In this document: one piece after another, positions 11,405 through 21,414 of the stretch
Layout: each line of letters starts with the position of its first letter
Position numbering within the stretch: position 1 is the stretch's first letter
Assembly: GCA_022829145.1 (NCBI GenBank)
Contig: CM040762.1
Coordinates: forward strand, 26,535,436-26,599,435
Direction: 5' to 3'
DNA length: 64,000 nt
Source: Albula goreensis
Lineage: Eukaryota; Chordata; Actinopteri; Albuliformes; Albulidae
The notes under the pieces: generated by a model
What the model was told of the DNA's origin: nothing
What the model saw: only the letters and a program-made list of their open reading frames with translations
The model's database searches: none
Position numbers and translations under genes: made by a program

Positions 11405-11540
11405 GTTTTCATAGGAAGGGGCTGCGTTCCAATCCAAAATAATGTTCCCTTCGCTTCTTCCCTCTAATCGAGTGAGCCCTCCAGTGACGTCGCAGGCGAG
11501 TGAGTCCTTCCCGAGCGAGGCGGTGCAATCGAGGATTAAG
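11405..11540. repeat. fragment of the GGCTGCGTTCCAAT inverted-repeat family
   Basis: Starts GGGGCTGCGTTCCAATCCAA and contains CTCGAGTGAGCCCTCC-like sequence shared, inverted, with 22700-22760 (GGAGGGCTCACTCGATTGGA). It lies just upstream of the xpo6 promoter. It is a fragment of the family seen at 16585-17425 and 23566-24344. Confidence 0.6.
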
Positions 11541-12009
11541 GGTTGAAACGAACTCGCACTTTGCATTCCTCCAGATGCACTTTATAGAGTGCTTTGAAGC
11601 AGCCTATAAGGCCAGTCTGTCTATTTCAAACGCAAGTAAATAAAGAGGGAAGAAACAGTTTCTACAGGCATTGGGTTCCACAGGATAATGGGTATGCACT
11701 GAACATTTTACTTATTCACATTCGAAAAGGATTCATTAAAAACAGGAGTAGTGGAAAGAAAATTGTATTTTGGACCCAGATGTGAATCCTTCTCTTTCAA
11801 AAATAAAATTATAGACACAATATGCAGTTGATATTTTGCTGTTTTGGGATGGAACTCATAATGTGAATTAATAAAAGCTCAACTTTTCTCTGCTTAGCTC
11901 ATGCTATGACAAAAAAAAACCTTACACCTTTTTCATTTAGATTTATTGCTTTTAAGAATATTACCCCACCTCCAAAATGCCAAAAAAATTTTTTTAACAG
12001 AAGTCAACA
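11541..12009. other. intergenic, nothing recognised
   Basis: AT-rich sequence upstream of xpo6 without open frames resembling known proteins or clear repeat boundaries. Confidence 0.5.
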
Positions 12010-12240
12010 TTAAATTTGATGACAGAAAAGCAGATGTCCCAGTTCTCTTAACTTTTCCTTGTTCTGTCTTATCACCCACACATCTCCTCCATTCTTCTCC
12101 CTGACATACTTCTGGATAGGTGATGAGTAGTCATTGGGGAGTGAAAGAGAGGATGTAAAATGTTTTGGGATATACCCAGTGTAATGACTGTGATCTACCA
12201 GCAACTTGACTGCAGCTTTAATAAAGCATTCAGTAGCCAT
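12010..12240 (-). pseudogene. unrecognised 76-codon open frame, possible gene fragment
   Basis: The frame reads MATECFIKAAVKLLVDHSHY ... IRQNKEKLRELGHLLFCHQI. The composition is protein-like (mixed charged, hydrophobic and aromatic residues, codon choice not AT-driven), unlike the surrounding random frames. Upstream on the same strand is a TTGCAG that could be an acceptor at about 12256. I do not recognise the family. It could be an exon of an unannotated gene, a processed pseudogene piece or chance. Confidence 0.25.
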
Positions 12241-12349
12241 GTGTAATACCCTGCAAGTTGTCCACCATCTTCTCCCCCATCTATTACTTGATATGCTCAG
12301 TCACATGCATATACATGTTAGTACCTACATTATATACCAAATACATCAC

Positions 12350-12620
12350 CCATCATGCAAGCACTCAGCATCATGGGTGGAGAAACAGGAAGCATCTTGC
12401 TCCTTACACACCCATGGGTGGAGGTCTGCAGTGGCTCAGCCTCACTCACGAGTGATAGGGGGAAGCCAGTTACTTTTGTTAGTCTCACTGGTGGTTCATC
12501 TGCAGCGAGGAAAGAGGCAAGGGCTGGTCCACACGTGAATCAGAGGAGTAACATCATTTCTGAGTTGGCGGGAGTAGGTTGCTGTGGGGGTTCAAATGAG
12601 TTCTGGAGAAGGGAATTCCA
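12350..12620 (+). mobile_element. degenerate SINE related to family A
   Basis: Shares ACGTGAATCAGAGGAGT and the following GAGTTC-containing tail with the SINE bodies at 21631-22040 and 39017-39190. The tRNA-like head is not readable. Boundaries are approximate. Confidence 0.4.
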
Positions 12621-14690
12621 AAAAAAAAGTGCCAGTTCAGAAATATGGTGCTTGGAGAGAGGGATTTTCCTAGAGGGCACCAGCTGGAACCAGCCTGTGC
12701 TACAAACTGTTTTTAAAATTAAAATCAGTATGTATAAGTTGAACAGCTGACTTTGCAAGTACATTGATAGATAATATGAAAAAATGTTATTTAAATGACT
12801 TAAGAACTGAAAAGTGATCATTTTGACCAGAGAGGGCCTTTTCATAATGTGCCATATTTGTGTGGGTCTTCAGTAATATCAAGTTTGTGAACTGAGGGAA
12901 ACAGCATCATATTGTTTTTATAAAGCTGATTGTAGCTTAAGATGTAGTTAAAAAATGTTACCAGTTTCATACTATTCAAACCATTTGCCTCTTCACTCAC
13001 CTAAATGCAGCATACATGGGAAAAGTTTGAAGAGTTTTCTCAAAAGCAGATTAATCTGCACTGCAATACTGTATTCTAGTCATGGAACAAAGTAAATTTT
13101 GGTTTAATGTCCAGTGGAAAAAATCCTGAGACTCTCTACTACAGTTAAGGCCAGATTGAGTAAAGGTAACCTCAATAGACAGATTGTCACTGTGTGATTC
13201 ATTGATTGACCATGTTTGCTCAGTGCCACTTACTATATTCACATATCTGAGAATAAATGCATATTAATAAAAAATGGCATCCTGAATTCCTTCACTTTGC
13301 ACTTACTTCCTACAGTGTTGGCAATTTTACTTATCTCCTGAGAGAACAGTGTTGTGTTGGTCAGAACAGTGTTATGTGACAAGAGTTTGTATTTGCTGCT
13401 CTTGGAAGAACATAAGCATGACGCATATTTAAGCATTAGAGCCGTGCGAATTCTATTGTGTTTAAACATATATTCAGATGTGGATAAATGCTTGTTTGAA
13501 AATGGTATGGTCAAAGTGAAAGCTTTGGAGTCTGTCCAAATGCTGAGAATGTGTTATTTTTATGGCTTTGCAAGGGTTAAATATTTTTGATCCAGCAGAC
13601 AACTATTTGCTGAAATGTGAAATGGTCCCAGAATAATATGAAACTTACTTGTAGATGAAAGGTGTATCTGAAACAGTGTCACAACATTATACCAACATAA
13701 GAAACAATGTACTGTATCAGTACATTGTTTCTTAAAAAGCACAAACAGGGAATCCAGTGTTACTAACACACTGTGCACATGTCATAAAGTGTCATAGCTA
13801 TGACCTACCTAAAGTAAGATTTGATGCCAAATCTTAATATGATGTAGTGTGATGTAAAAACATGACAATGTGCACTGTGGGACTGAAAGACATATTGCAA
13901 TGTGAGTGTAGCTCAGTTTACATCATTGCATAGATGCACACACATAGTCATGGCTGAAAACAATTGGTGGCAGTGAGAAAGACAGAGATTCACCGTCCAT
14001 TAAGACTAAATATGTGTAACTGAGCTGTTGCCTGTCAAAACAGATTTAGCAGTAAAGAGGATAGGCATTCTACCTCAGAAAAACTGCAAGAACACTCTTT
14101 AAACTCTCTGGGGTCTGAGAGTAATTTGAGAAAATTTGATGGTTGCTCGAATATTTGTGTAAATTTTATCAGCTGTACACACAGTGATTCCAAAGTGTTG
14201 CATACTTTTGTTTTCAGCACAGACTCAGCTACAATAATATGGCATTAAGAAGGTCTGGATAATGTGCAGCTTGTAAATCGCTCTAAAATCACACAAATTG
14301 TAAACAGTTTCAAACATGTACAGAAATGTTGTGAAAGCACACACTAATCAATAGTGACCGATAGAGTCTTGGATATGTAAAGTTATATTTGAAGGCAGAT
14401 ATAACTAAATGCTAAAAACCTACCTCTTGTCACTACTATTTTTAAACTCAAGGCCTCTCTGTATTGAATATTTCTAAGTAGGAGAACATTCACACCTGAG
14501 CTCACATGTGTGAACATGTGTGCAAATGTTACCTGGTGGGTATGTGTGTCCGAGAGAGGGAGAAATAAATATAAATAAATGAATGCACTGAAGGAGAAGG
14601 CACACAGGGCTTTTAATTCTTCCTGTCCATCTTCCTGAAAAGCTGAAGGACAAAGAGAAACGTCAGTCCATAATTACTATCAGAAATAGT
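12621..14690. other. intergenic, nothing recognised
   Basis: About 2 kb of AT-rich sequence. Short open frames here have no family resemblance and no tandem structure was seen. Confidence 0.45.
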
Positions 14691-14694
14691 CAGG

Positions 14695-15320
14695 AAAATC
14701 ACAAAAAGTCTCTTCAAGTGCAGAGGCCAAAGCCATCAAATGCTACAATGAAACTTATGAAGATCGCACCAACTGCTGCAGATGACAAATACATCTAGCA
14801 CATCTCAACATCAACTGTTCAGAGGAGATCAGGTCTTAATGGTAGAACTGATGCAAAGAAACAACTTCTGAGGGATGTAAACAAGAAAAAATGGCAAAAG
14901 GATTGGGCAAAAGATCTGGATCTTGGACGCTACAAGAATGTAAAGCTGTTTTTGGTCAGACGAGTCCAAATTATAAATAAATAAGCATGTGTGGTGCCCA
15001 CTATGAAGCATGGAGGGGGTGGTGTAAGTGCTTTGCTGGTGATGCTGTCAGAGATATATTGAAAATTGAAGGCACACTGAACCAGTATGGCTACCCCAGC
15101 ATTTTTCAGAGACACACTGTCCCATCTGATGAGTGCCTAGTTGGACCATCATTTTTTTAAACAACTTAACAACCCTAAGCACACCTCAAGGTTGTGTGAG
15201 AATTATCTTGTAAACAAGGAAAGGGATGGAGTGCAGCAACAGATGACCCCCCACAAGCCCCCAACCTAAGCCCTACAGAGCTGGTTTGCGGCGAGTTGGC
15301 CTGAAGAGTAAGATTAAGGC
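14695..15320 (+). mobile_element. Tc1/mariner transposase relic
   Basis: Scattered frames match the Tc1 transposase in order: HISTSTVQRRSGLNGRTDAK, then KKWQKDWAKDL (second DNA-binding part), then MKHGGGGVSAFAGDAVRDI and LKIEGTLNQYG (catalytic core, the H-G-G-G-x-V motif), then NNPKHTSR (around the second Asp, which appears as Asn) and PPT-PYRAGLRRVGLKSK. Several frameshifts and stops make it inactive. The terminal repeats are not obvious. Confidence 0.8.
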
Positions 15321-15714
15321 AGCTAACTTGTGCCCAGAACTTGTGGGAACTATTTCAGGTAGTTATGGGCGTCAGTTTGTTTTGAAAACAGCTGGGGACA
15401 ATGACAGGTTCAACTAACTAAAGGCTTTCAAAAAGTAGTGGGGACAAAATGGGCCACAACAAAAAGTGGTGGCGACATGTCCCCAGCATAAATGACACCT
15501 ATGCAGGTAGCTACCTCTGGAAGCTGGTTGAAAAAGTCAATGAGTCTGCAATGACATCATTTTGAAGAGTCTAAAATTTAAGATAATTTTGACTTGTTGA
15601 ACACTTCTCTTGGTCATCACAATATTTGATTTGTATTACTTCATTGATTTTGAGCCTTCTTGCAAATGTAAAGCAAATAACATAGATAAAATGAAGAACA
15701 CACTTTTGACTGGG

Positions 15715-15721
<7 letters not shown>

Positions 15722-15801
<80 letters not shown>
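15722..15801. repeat. (TG)40 microsatellite
   Basis: Eighty uninterrupted bases of alternating TG. It directly precedes the left end of the hAT element at 15815. Open frames of Cys-Val or His-Thr across it are artefacts. Confidence 0.98.
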
Positions 15802-15802
<1 letters not shown>

Positions 15803-15814
15803 ATGCATGTATAT

Positions 15815-16455
15815 TAGGGGTGTAACAGTATACAAAATTCACAGTTCAGATGCAACATTTTGGTGTCATGGTTCAGTGCGTTCTTGGTACAGCAGGGAAA
15901 ACAAAAAAATGTAGAAAATAACATTTTTGTTATCTATATTGAAAAATGTAAACATTCAACAGTGGCTCTTTAGCCAAAATTCTGACTGTAACAGTTAAGG
16001 CTCTCTAATATTGATGTATTGTCATTAAGAAAAAGTAAATAATGCATGTAATAAACACAAATGTCAGTAATGCTCCATCATAAGCATCCTCTGACCTGTT
16101 GATAATTCCTGAACAACTGCAGCTTGTGCTCGTTTATATAGGGCAGGCACAATGGACCGCCTGAAACACACATGTGAAGGCACATTGTAGCAGAACTCAA
16201 ACACTTTGACCATATGCTTAAATCCTGTATTCTCTATGACTGAGTATGGTCACATATCCGCAGTGACACTCCTAAATCATTAGTTATTGCTTTGGTACAG
16301 TCTGAACCAGCAGTGAAAGCCTGCTTGAACACTGTGGGGAGAAGGACTCACCTTCCTGTTGTTTTAACCTCGTTCTGCTTATCGACACAATTGGGGGATG
16401 CCATTGTAATTACGTGTTTGAAGTGTATCCACAGACATACCCGACTTCAGTTGAA
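15815..16455 (-). mobile_element. hAT (ZBED-like) transposon fragment, copy A
   Basis: Left end TAGGGGTGTAACAGTATAC. The minus strand codes part of a ZBED-like hAT transposase, including [23 protein letters not shown] sequence followed by [19 protein letters not shown] sequence. About 430 bp (16030-16455) is over 90% identical by eye to 61205-61616. It stops at the composite rearrangement starting at 16456. The transposase is incomplete and broken. Confidence 0.75.
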
Positions 16456-16541
16456 CAGGCCAACTCGCCCTAAACCAGCTCTGTAGGGCTTAGGTTGGGG
16501 GCTTGTGGGGGTCATCTGAAGTCGGCTATGTCTGTGGGTAT
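16425..16541. repeat. composite inverted rearrangement (hAT arm, inverted Tc1 piece, hAT arm)
   Basis: 16425-16449 and 16517-16541 are imperfect reverse complements of each other (23 of 25 match), both hAT-derived. The bases between them, 16456-16517, are the reverse complement of 15241-15303 in the Tc1 relic (about 60 of 63 match). The result could fold as a stem with a roughly 67-nt loop. Confidence 0.8.
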
Positions 16542-16584
16542 GTCTTCCTCCATAGGGGGCGGGAGCAGTCAGATTAACTCAATG

Positions 16585-17425
16585 ACTGCGTTTCGATACT
16601 CAAATTTGTCTTCTCCTTTCCCCCCCTCCTTTCCTCCGTGCCCTGGAAATTGATTATGTGTCCTCCTTCCCTCCACTGTTCCAAAACAAAAACTCACCTC
16701 TTCCTTTCCTCCTTTCTTGTTTCCACCTTTCTGCCAAACGAAGGATTGGCTGCTTTCCAATACTTTTTCTTGTCTCCTCTTTTCCTCCACTCCTTTCCTA
16801 CCCCAAAAATATGTGGAGGAAAGGAGGAGATGAATCGAAAATTGGATGGGCTAATCTGATTCACCTGTCATCAAAGTTGACGTCAGCTATTGATGAAATA
16901 ATAATTTTGACTGACTCCAAGGATACCAAAGCCAATCATGCTTCTCGAACGCTGCCAGTCCTTTTCATGCATTAAAATACAAATGTTGGTTTCTCACATG
17001 CTGCTCATGATGTAACATAAACATTTGTACAAGGAATAAATAAACTTACCAGAACATAAACTCACTCAATTTTACATTGGTACAATTACCATTTTTATCT
17101 GAAAAAGTGAATATATTGTGTCAATGTAGATATTTTTGAAAACGCAAAACAAAAGTTTTCCCATTAAAGTAAATTATCCAATTACTGTTCACTGTTCTGG
17201 CACTTACACTTAAATGTTGCTAAATCCCTTGTCATGTTTTAGAACTTTTCCATGGTGAAATATTCAGTGGGACAGTCTTTTAATCTGACTGGTTGTGAGC
17301 ACAATGTCACAACCAGAAATGTGAAAAGACTTCCATGGTAGGATACATCAATGTATCCTTCATTTGGAGGAAAGGAGGAAATGAGAAAGGAGGAAAGGAG
17401 GAGGCAAGATTTGGGCTGCATTCCA
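16585..17425. mobile_element. GGCTGCGTTCCAAT inverted-repeat family, two fused copies
   Basis: 16585-16747 resembles the left end of the element at 23566 (CGATACTCAAATTTGTCTTC, then CCTCCACTGTTCCAAAAC). 16748 begins a second copy in the opposite orientation with GGCTGCTTTCCAATACTTTT. It matches the interior of 23566-24344 in reverse, for example the segment around CAAAGTTGACGTC and the one around GATACATCAATGTATCC. It is truncated near 17425. Pyrimidine-rich and purine-rich arms (CTCCTTTCCTCC / GGAGGAAAGGAG) are typical of the family. There is no transposase. Confidence 0.65.
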
Positions 17426-18075
17426 GTCCAAAAAAATGCTTGCTTCTTCGTGCTCACTCGCACTCCAATTGAGATGGAATCCCCAAAAAGTCCAGTATGT
17501 AAAATGGCTGCCACCGTGAGGGAGATTCCATTCCAGATTTGTTGAGGGAAGGGCGAATTTTCATTTGCTCAAGCCCTTGGTTTCACTCCCTCCAACAGAG
17601 CCAACAAAAATCATCCCTCCAAGCATTGATATTGCCCAAAAAGCATGGTGATGCTTGATCACTTGCCCACGTGTTAAACTTTATTTGAATATTATGCTCT
17701 TGCTACCAAAGAACAAGCAAATTTAAAAACAAAGTTTACCAAGTTCAAAGACCTCCATTGTCAATTGATTACACAATCCATTCGCTAAAATGCTATGTTG
17801 TTGGTGGTGGTCGTTATTTCATTCTGACAGTTTCAAAGGAAATGTCCAACACTCAATAGCTGCTTATCAAGTTAATTGGTAGCCCAAAAAACATATACAT
17901 TTTGCCCATGAAGTTTTAACCTTAAGCTCTCATAAGCTGGTGGAGGCATAGCGGCTGTAGCCATGCATTTTGTTAAGAATAATCTACACTTTCTGAATCT
18001 TGAAATGTAACAATTACGCAACCCTTAGCTTCAATCATCCACACAGCATGAAATGGAATCTTCTGTTGGGCACCT
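17426..18075. other. intergenic, nothing recognised
   Basis: AT-rich sequence between the inverted-repeat element and the 5' LTR. No convincing open frame or repeat boundary. Confidence 0.5.
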
Positions 18076-18077
18076 AT

Positions 18078-18427
18078 TGAAGTGATTAAAGTGATTAAAA
18101 AGATCATAAGGTAATTATAAAATGTGGGTTAAAAAAAACTGTAAATGCTTTAAACTCATCGGATGTCTAAGAAGGGGTTAAAATGTTACATGTATTATTC
18201 ATTCGTTGTTTGTCTCATTTGCCGTTAAAAACTAAGCTATAATAATCTGTCTTCCACTACGGGGGTCTAGATCGGTTTAGAATCGGGGATCGATTATTGT
18301 GGTCTGCGCTCACATACAGGTGATATTTGGCGCGATGTTTTCCTGATTTCATTAAAAGAAAGCCCTGGTTGAGGAAAAACGGTTTCACGCAAGTGACTCT
18401 TTATCCTCGTTTTGCCAGAGTGCAACA
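18078..18427 (+). repeat. 5' LTR (5' part missing)
   Basis: Matches the 3' LTR along TGATTAAAAAGATCATAAGG, the TCATCGGATGTC segment, GATCGGTTTAGAATCGGGGA and GAGGAAAAACGGTTTCA, ending in TGCAACA. The first about 110 bases of the 3' LTR are not found here, so this LTR is truncated at its 5' end. Confidence 0.85.
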
Positions 18428-18429
18428 TT

Positions 18430-18447
18430 TGGAGGCACCGCTGGGAT
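18430..18447 (+). promoter_or_regulatory. primer-binding site, tRNA-Thr type
   Basis: TGGAGGCACCGCTGGGAT, two bases after the LTR end. Its complement ends in CCA and matches the 3' end of vertebrate tRNA-Thr(AGT). This would prime minus-strand cDNA synthesis. Confidence 0.75.
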
Positions 18448-18534
18448 TGGATAGTGAGAGTGGCGTCTATCACCCGAAGCTGATTCTCTCACGATTCATC
18501 CCTCCTAATACATCCAGCAACGTGTGGTAGCGTA

Positions 18535-18765
18535 GCAGCAGCGGTGGTTTGTCGGCAGAGCGCGGCAGTTCATCTGCAGCTTGTAGCGGTTCAGCAGCAG
18601 CGGTGGTTTGTCGGCAGCGTTCGGCGGTTCATCGGCAGCTTGCAACGGTTCAGCAGCGGTCCGCAGAGTTCCAGCAGCAGCGGTGGTTCAGCGGCAGCCT
18701 GCACTGTTTCAGCACTCGTGTGTGGCGAACAACAGCAGCGGAAGGAACTGTGACACGTAGGTGGA
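18535..18765 (+). repeat. GC-rich repetitive leader of the LTR element
   Basis: Imperfect repeats of a theme such as CAGCAGCGGTGGTTTGTCGG and GTTCATCTGCAGCTTG, 3-4 times, between the PBS and gag. Three-frame open reading here reflects the repeat rather than a gene. Confidence 0.7.
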
Positions 18766-18869
18766 TGTGCAACACTTAACCAGCATATAGCTAGCTACAG
18801 TGAAAACAGATCCGAAGGTTTTTAAAGCCACAATAACGATATAGGAGACCAATTCGCATCGCTGAAAAA

Positions 18870-19559
18870 ATGGCTTCGTTAGAGATAGAGGATTTGAAAC
18901 TGGAGGCGATTGGAACATTGTACACTTTTATTAAAGGTGTTCTCTTTGAACTTTGCAATATTCTTGACATAAGGGAGTTGAGCTTGGTAGACATAATTGA
19001 TAAAAGTCGCTCCTTCCTCATTGCATTTATCGGGCGTCCCTTAAATAGGGACGAGTTGAAAGAACGAGAAGATGAGGGCATGGCAGAGTTGCTAATGGTG
19101 AGGGACAAAATAGAGGAACTGAAGGAGTCTGTTCAAGCTAGCTAGCCCAAAAGGTGCAATGTCAAATGTAGCACAACAAGATTCAGGAGTAGGCAGCTCA
19201 ACTCTCAGAACAGGAGAGGTTGCAAAACCTTAGCTCTGAAATTATCATTACAGAAAAATCCAGATGGAGTTCAGGTACCAGTACAGAAGAGTGGAAACGG
19301 CATTAACCAAGGCCAAGCTTCAGTCCAGCAACAGCTGTCACAAGGACATTTTCCAGTGCAGTGGAGCAGAGAGTTTAAGATCTCTGGACAGGTTGGGGAG
19401 CCAGGACAGAGGGATAAACTTAGTTTCTCAAGTCTGGCTCATCAAATTGAGCAAGGCATAAAGAAGGGGTTTCCTGAGGCAGAGATCGTTGATGCAGTGG
19501 TCCGGGCCATCGCGCCAGGTTTACAGCTTCACAGTTACCTGGAGCAAGGAAAGCCCTGA
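18870..19559 (+). pseudogene. gag relic of the Ty3/Gypsy element
   Basis: The first frame (18870-19145, 91 codons) starts MASLEIEDLKLEAIGTLYTF and ends in a charged helix-like segment. After a stop and frame changes, gag-like sequence continues at 19356-19559 with KISGQVGEPGQRDKLSFSSL and FPEAEIVDAVVRAIAPGLQL. This resembles the capsid part of fish retrotransposon gag proteins. It is broken by stops; no zinc knuckle is seen before the deletion. Confidence 0.75.
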
Positions 19560-19777
19560 AAACTTTTTGATTCGGGTGCTACACAAATAAAAATGTCTCG
19601 TCTGACTGCATGGCGGCAGCAATCCAGGCTATTCAGACCTAAGACTTCTCACCCTGGGCCTACGCAATGATTACATCACCTGTGTTATGCGCTGTGGACT
19701 GCGCAGACAGCTTAGAGCCACTCTCAACAGCAGATATCCGGCAAGCACAGTAAGCTCACCCGAATATTAGCCCTGTA

Positions 19778-21007
19778 ATGCAGTTCAAAATCACAGAGAC
19801 AAAACCAACAGTACAGGAAATAAGAGCCCTATCAAATCAGAGTAAATGCCTTCTCCGTGGCTGGGAGAGACTCCACCTAGATGAGGATGGCATCCTCCAT
19901 CGCAAGACAGTGTATAACATCCAGCTAGTGCTGCCTGGAAAATACAAGGCCACAGTCCTGAAACAGATGCATGATGAGATGGGCCACCAGGGCATCGATT
20001 AAACAACATAACTGGTGAGAGACAGATTTTTTTGGCCCTATATGCAAAAGGACATAGAGCATTATGTCTCAGCATGCACCTGTTGCAAACAAAAGACACC
20101 TTCAAGAGAAACAAGGGCCCCACTAGTCAGAATTGTCACCACACAGCTTTTTGAACTTGTGTCGATTGATTTTCTTCATTTGGACAAGTGCTCGGGCGGA
20201 TATGAATATATACTTGTCATTATTGGTCATTTCACCCGTTTCGCCCAGGTGTACCCGACCACCTCAAAATCTGCAAAGACAGTGGCAGATTGGATTTTCA
20301 ATTATTATGCCTTAAGGTTTGGACTCCCACCTTGGATTCACCATGATCAAGTTGGTTTGAGAACCAACTTTTTGCCCAGCTAATGAAAAACTGCGGTGTG
20401 TCAGGCTCAAGAACGACACCTTACCACCTGCAAGGAAATGGTCAGGTGGAGCGTTTTAACCGGACACTCCTACAAATGCTCAAGACACTGAGAAAGATAA
20501 ATCAAACTGGAAGGCATCACTGAATAAACTCATACATGCATAAAACTGCACCAGATCTGAAGTGACAGGTTTCTCACCTTTCCACCACAGCTACAGATTG
20601 ACCTCATGTTTGGCAACACCTCTGAAAGGGAGAACACAGATCACAAGACATATGTGGAGAAATGGAGACAGGAAATGCAACAAGCCTACGATATAGTACA
20701 AGAAAACACAAGAAAAGCAACAGAGAGAAGCAAGCGGAACTATGATGGGAAACTGCAAAGTTCTATCCTGTATCCAGGCGATCGTGTTCTTGTCAGGAAT
20801 CTGACTCCCAGAGGGGGCACTGGGAAACTCTGCAACCACTGGGAAGATGGTGTGCATGTTGTAGTTCCTCAAATGGGTGACGGAATCCCAGTATATGAGG
20901 TTAGGCCTGAGCAGGGAAGGGGACGATCTCGAGTTCTGCATCGTAACCTGTTATTACCATGTGATAACTTACCTTTTGAAGTGGATCTCCAGCCGAGCCT
21001 AAAGTAA
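19778..21007 (+). pseudogene. integrase relic of the Ty3/Gypsy element
   Basis: Three frames in order. The N-terminal zinc-binding part has H...H (QMHDEMGHQGID) and CTCCKQK. The catalytic core has the first Asp in SIDFLHLD, the second in HHDQV, and the Glu in [10 protein letters not shown]. The C-terminal part carries GDRVLVRNLTPRGGTGKL and ends LHRNLLLPCDNL. A stop at the HHCC/core border, a frameshift around 20370 and another near 20560 break it. It follows gag with no RT, showing the internal deletion. Confidence 0.88.
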
Positions 21008-21048
21008 AGAAAAGCACACCAGTCATTCCCCCTGCAGGCACAGACGTA

Positions 21049-21276
21049 GTGGAGGAGGATGAACAGGAAGAATATGGATTTTTCATCGAGCCCCAAAAAC
21101 ATCCTCACACAATATCAACTGATGATCCTGGTGGAGAGAGAAACACTTTGCATGCTGACTCATCAGGACACTGTGAGTCTGAAACAAATGAGACTAACAC
21201 TGAGTCAAAACTTGAGGGAACACATGAGATGAATGAGCCCCAAAATCAGGATAATCTTGGAGACTGTTTGATCTGA
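21049..21276 (+). pseudogene. C-terminal pol tail, acidic
   Basis: 75-codon frame rich in Glu, Asn and Thr (MEEDEQEEYGFFIEPQKHPH...), between integrase and the purine tract. Such low-complexity tails are common at the end of Gypsy pol. No domain is recognised. Confidence 0.4.
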
Positions 21277-21414
21277 GAGAAGAGATCACGATATTCACTG
21301 AGGTCAGAGATGAGCAGTACATCCATACTTGTTGTCAATGCCAAAACACTGACTGCATTACTTTCACACTCAAGACGTAGTGATGTCGGGACGACATCTA
21401 ATTTGGTAGGGGAG

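Noticed and set aside
15571..15914. His-Thr and Cys-Val repeat open frames
   Set aside because: Translation of a (TG)40 microsatellite.
16638..16975. 105-codon plus-strand frame rich in Ser, Pro and Phe
   Set aside because: It translates the pyrimidine-rich arm (CTCCTTTCCTCC) of the inverted-repeat family; composition is caused by the repeat.
18544..18779. Gln/Ser/Ala-rich frames before gag
   Set aside because: Three overlapping frames across a GC-rich repeated leader; no conserved start or family match.
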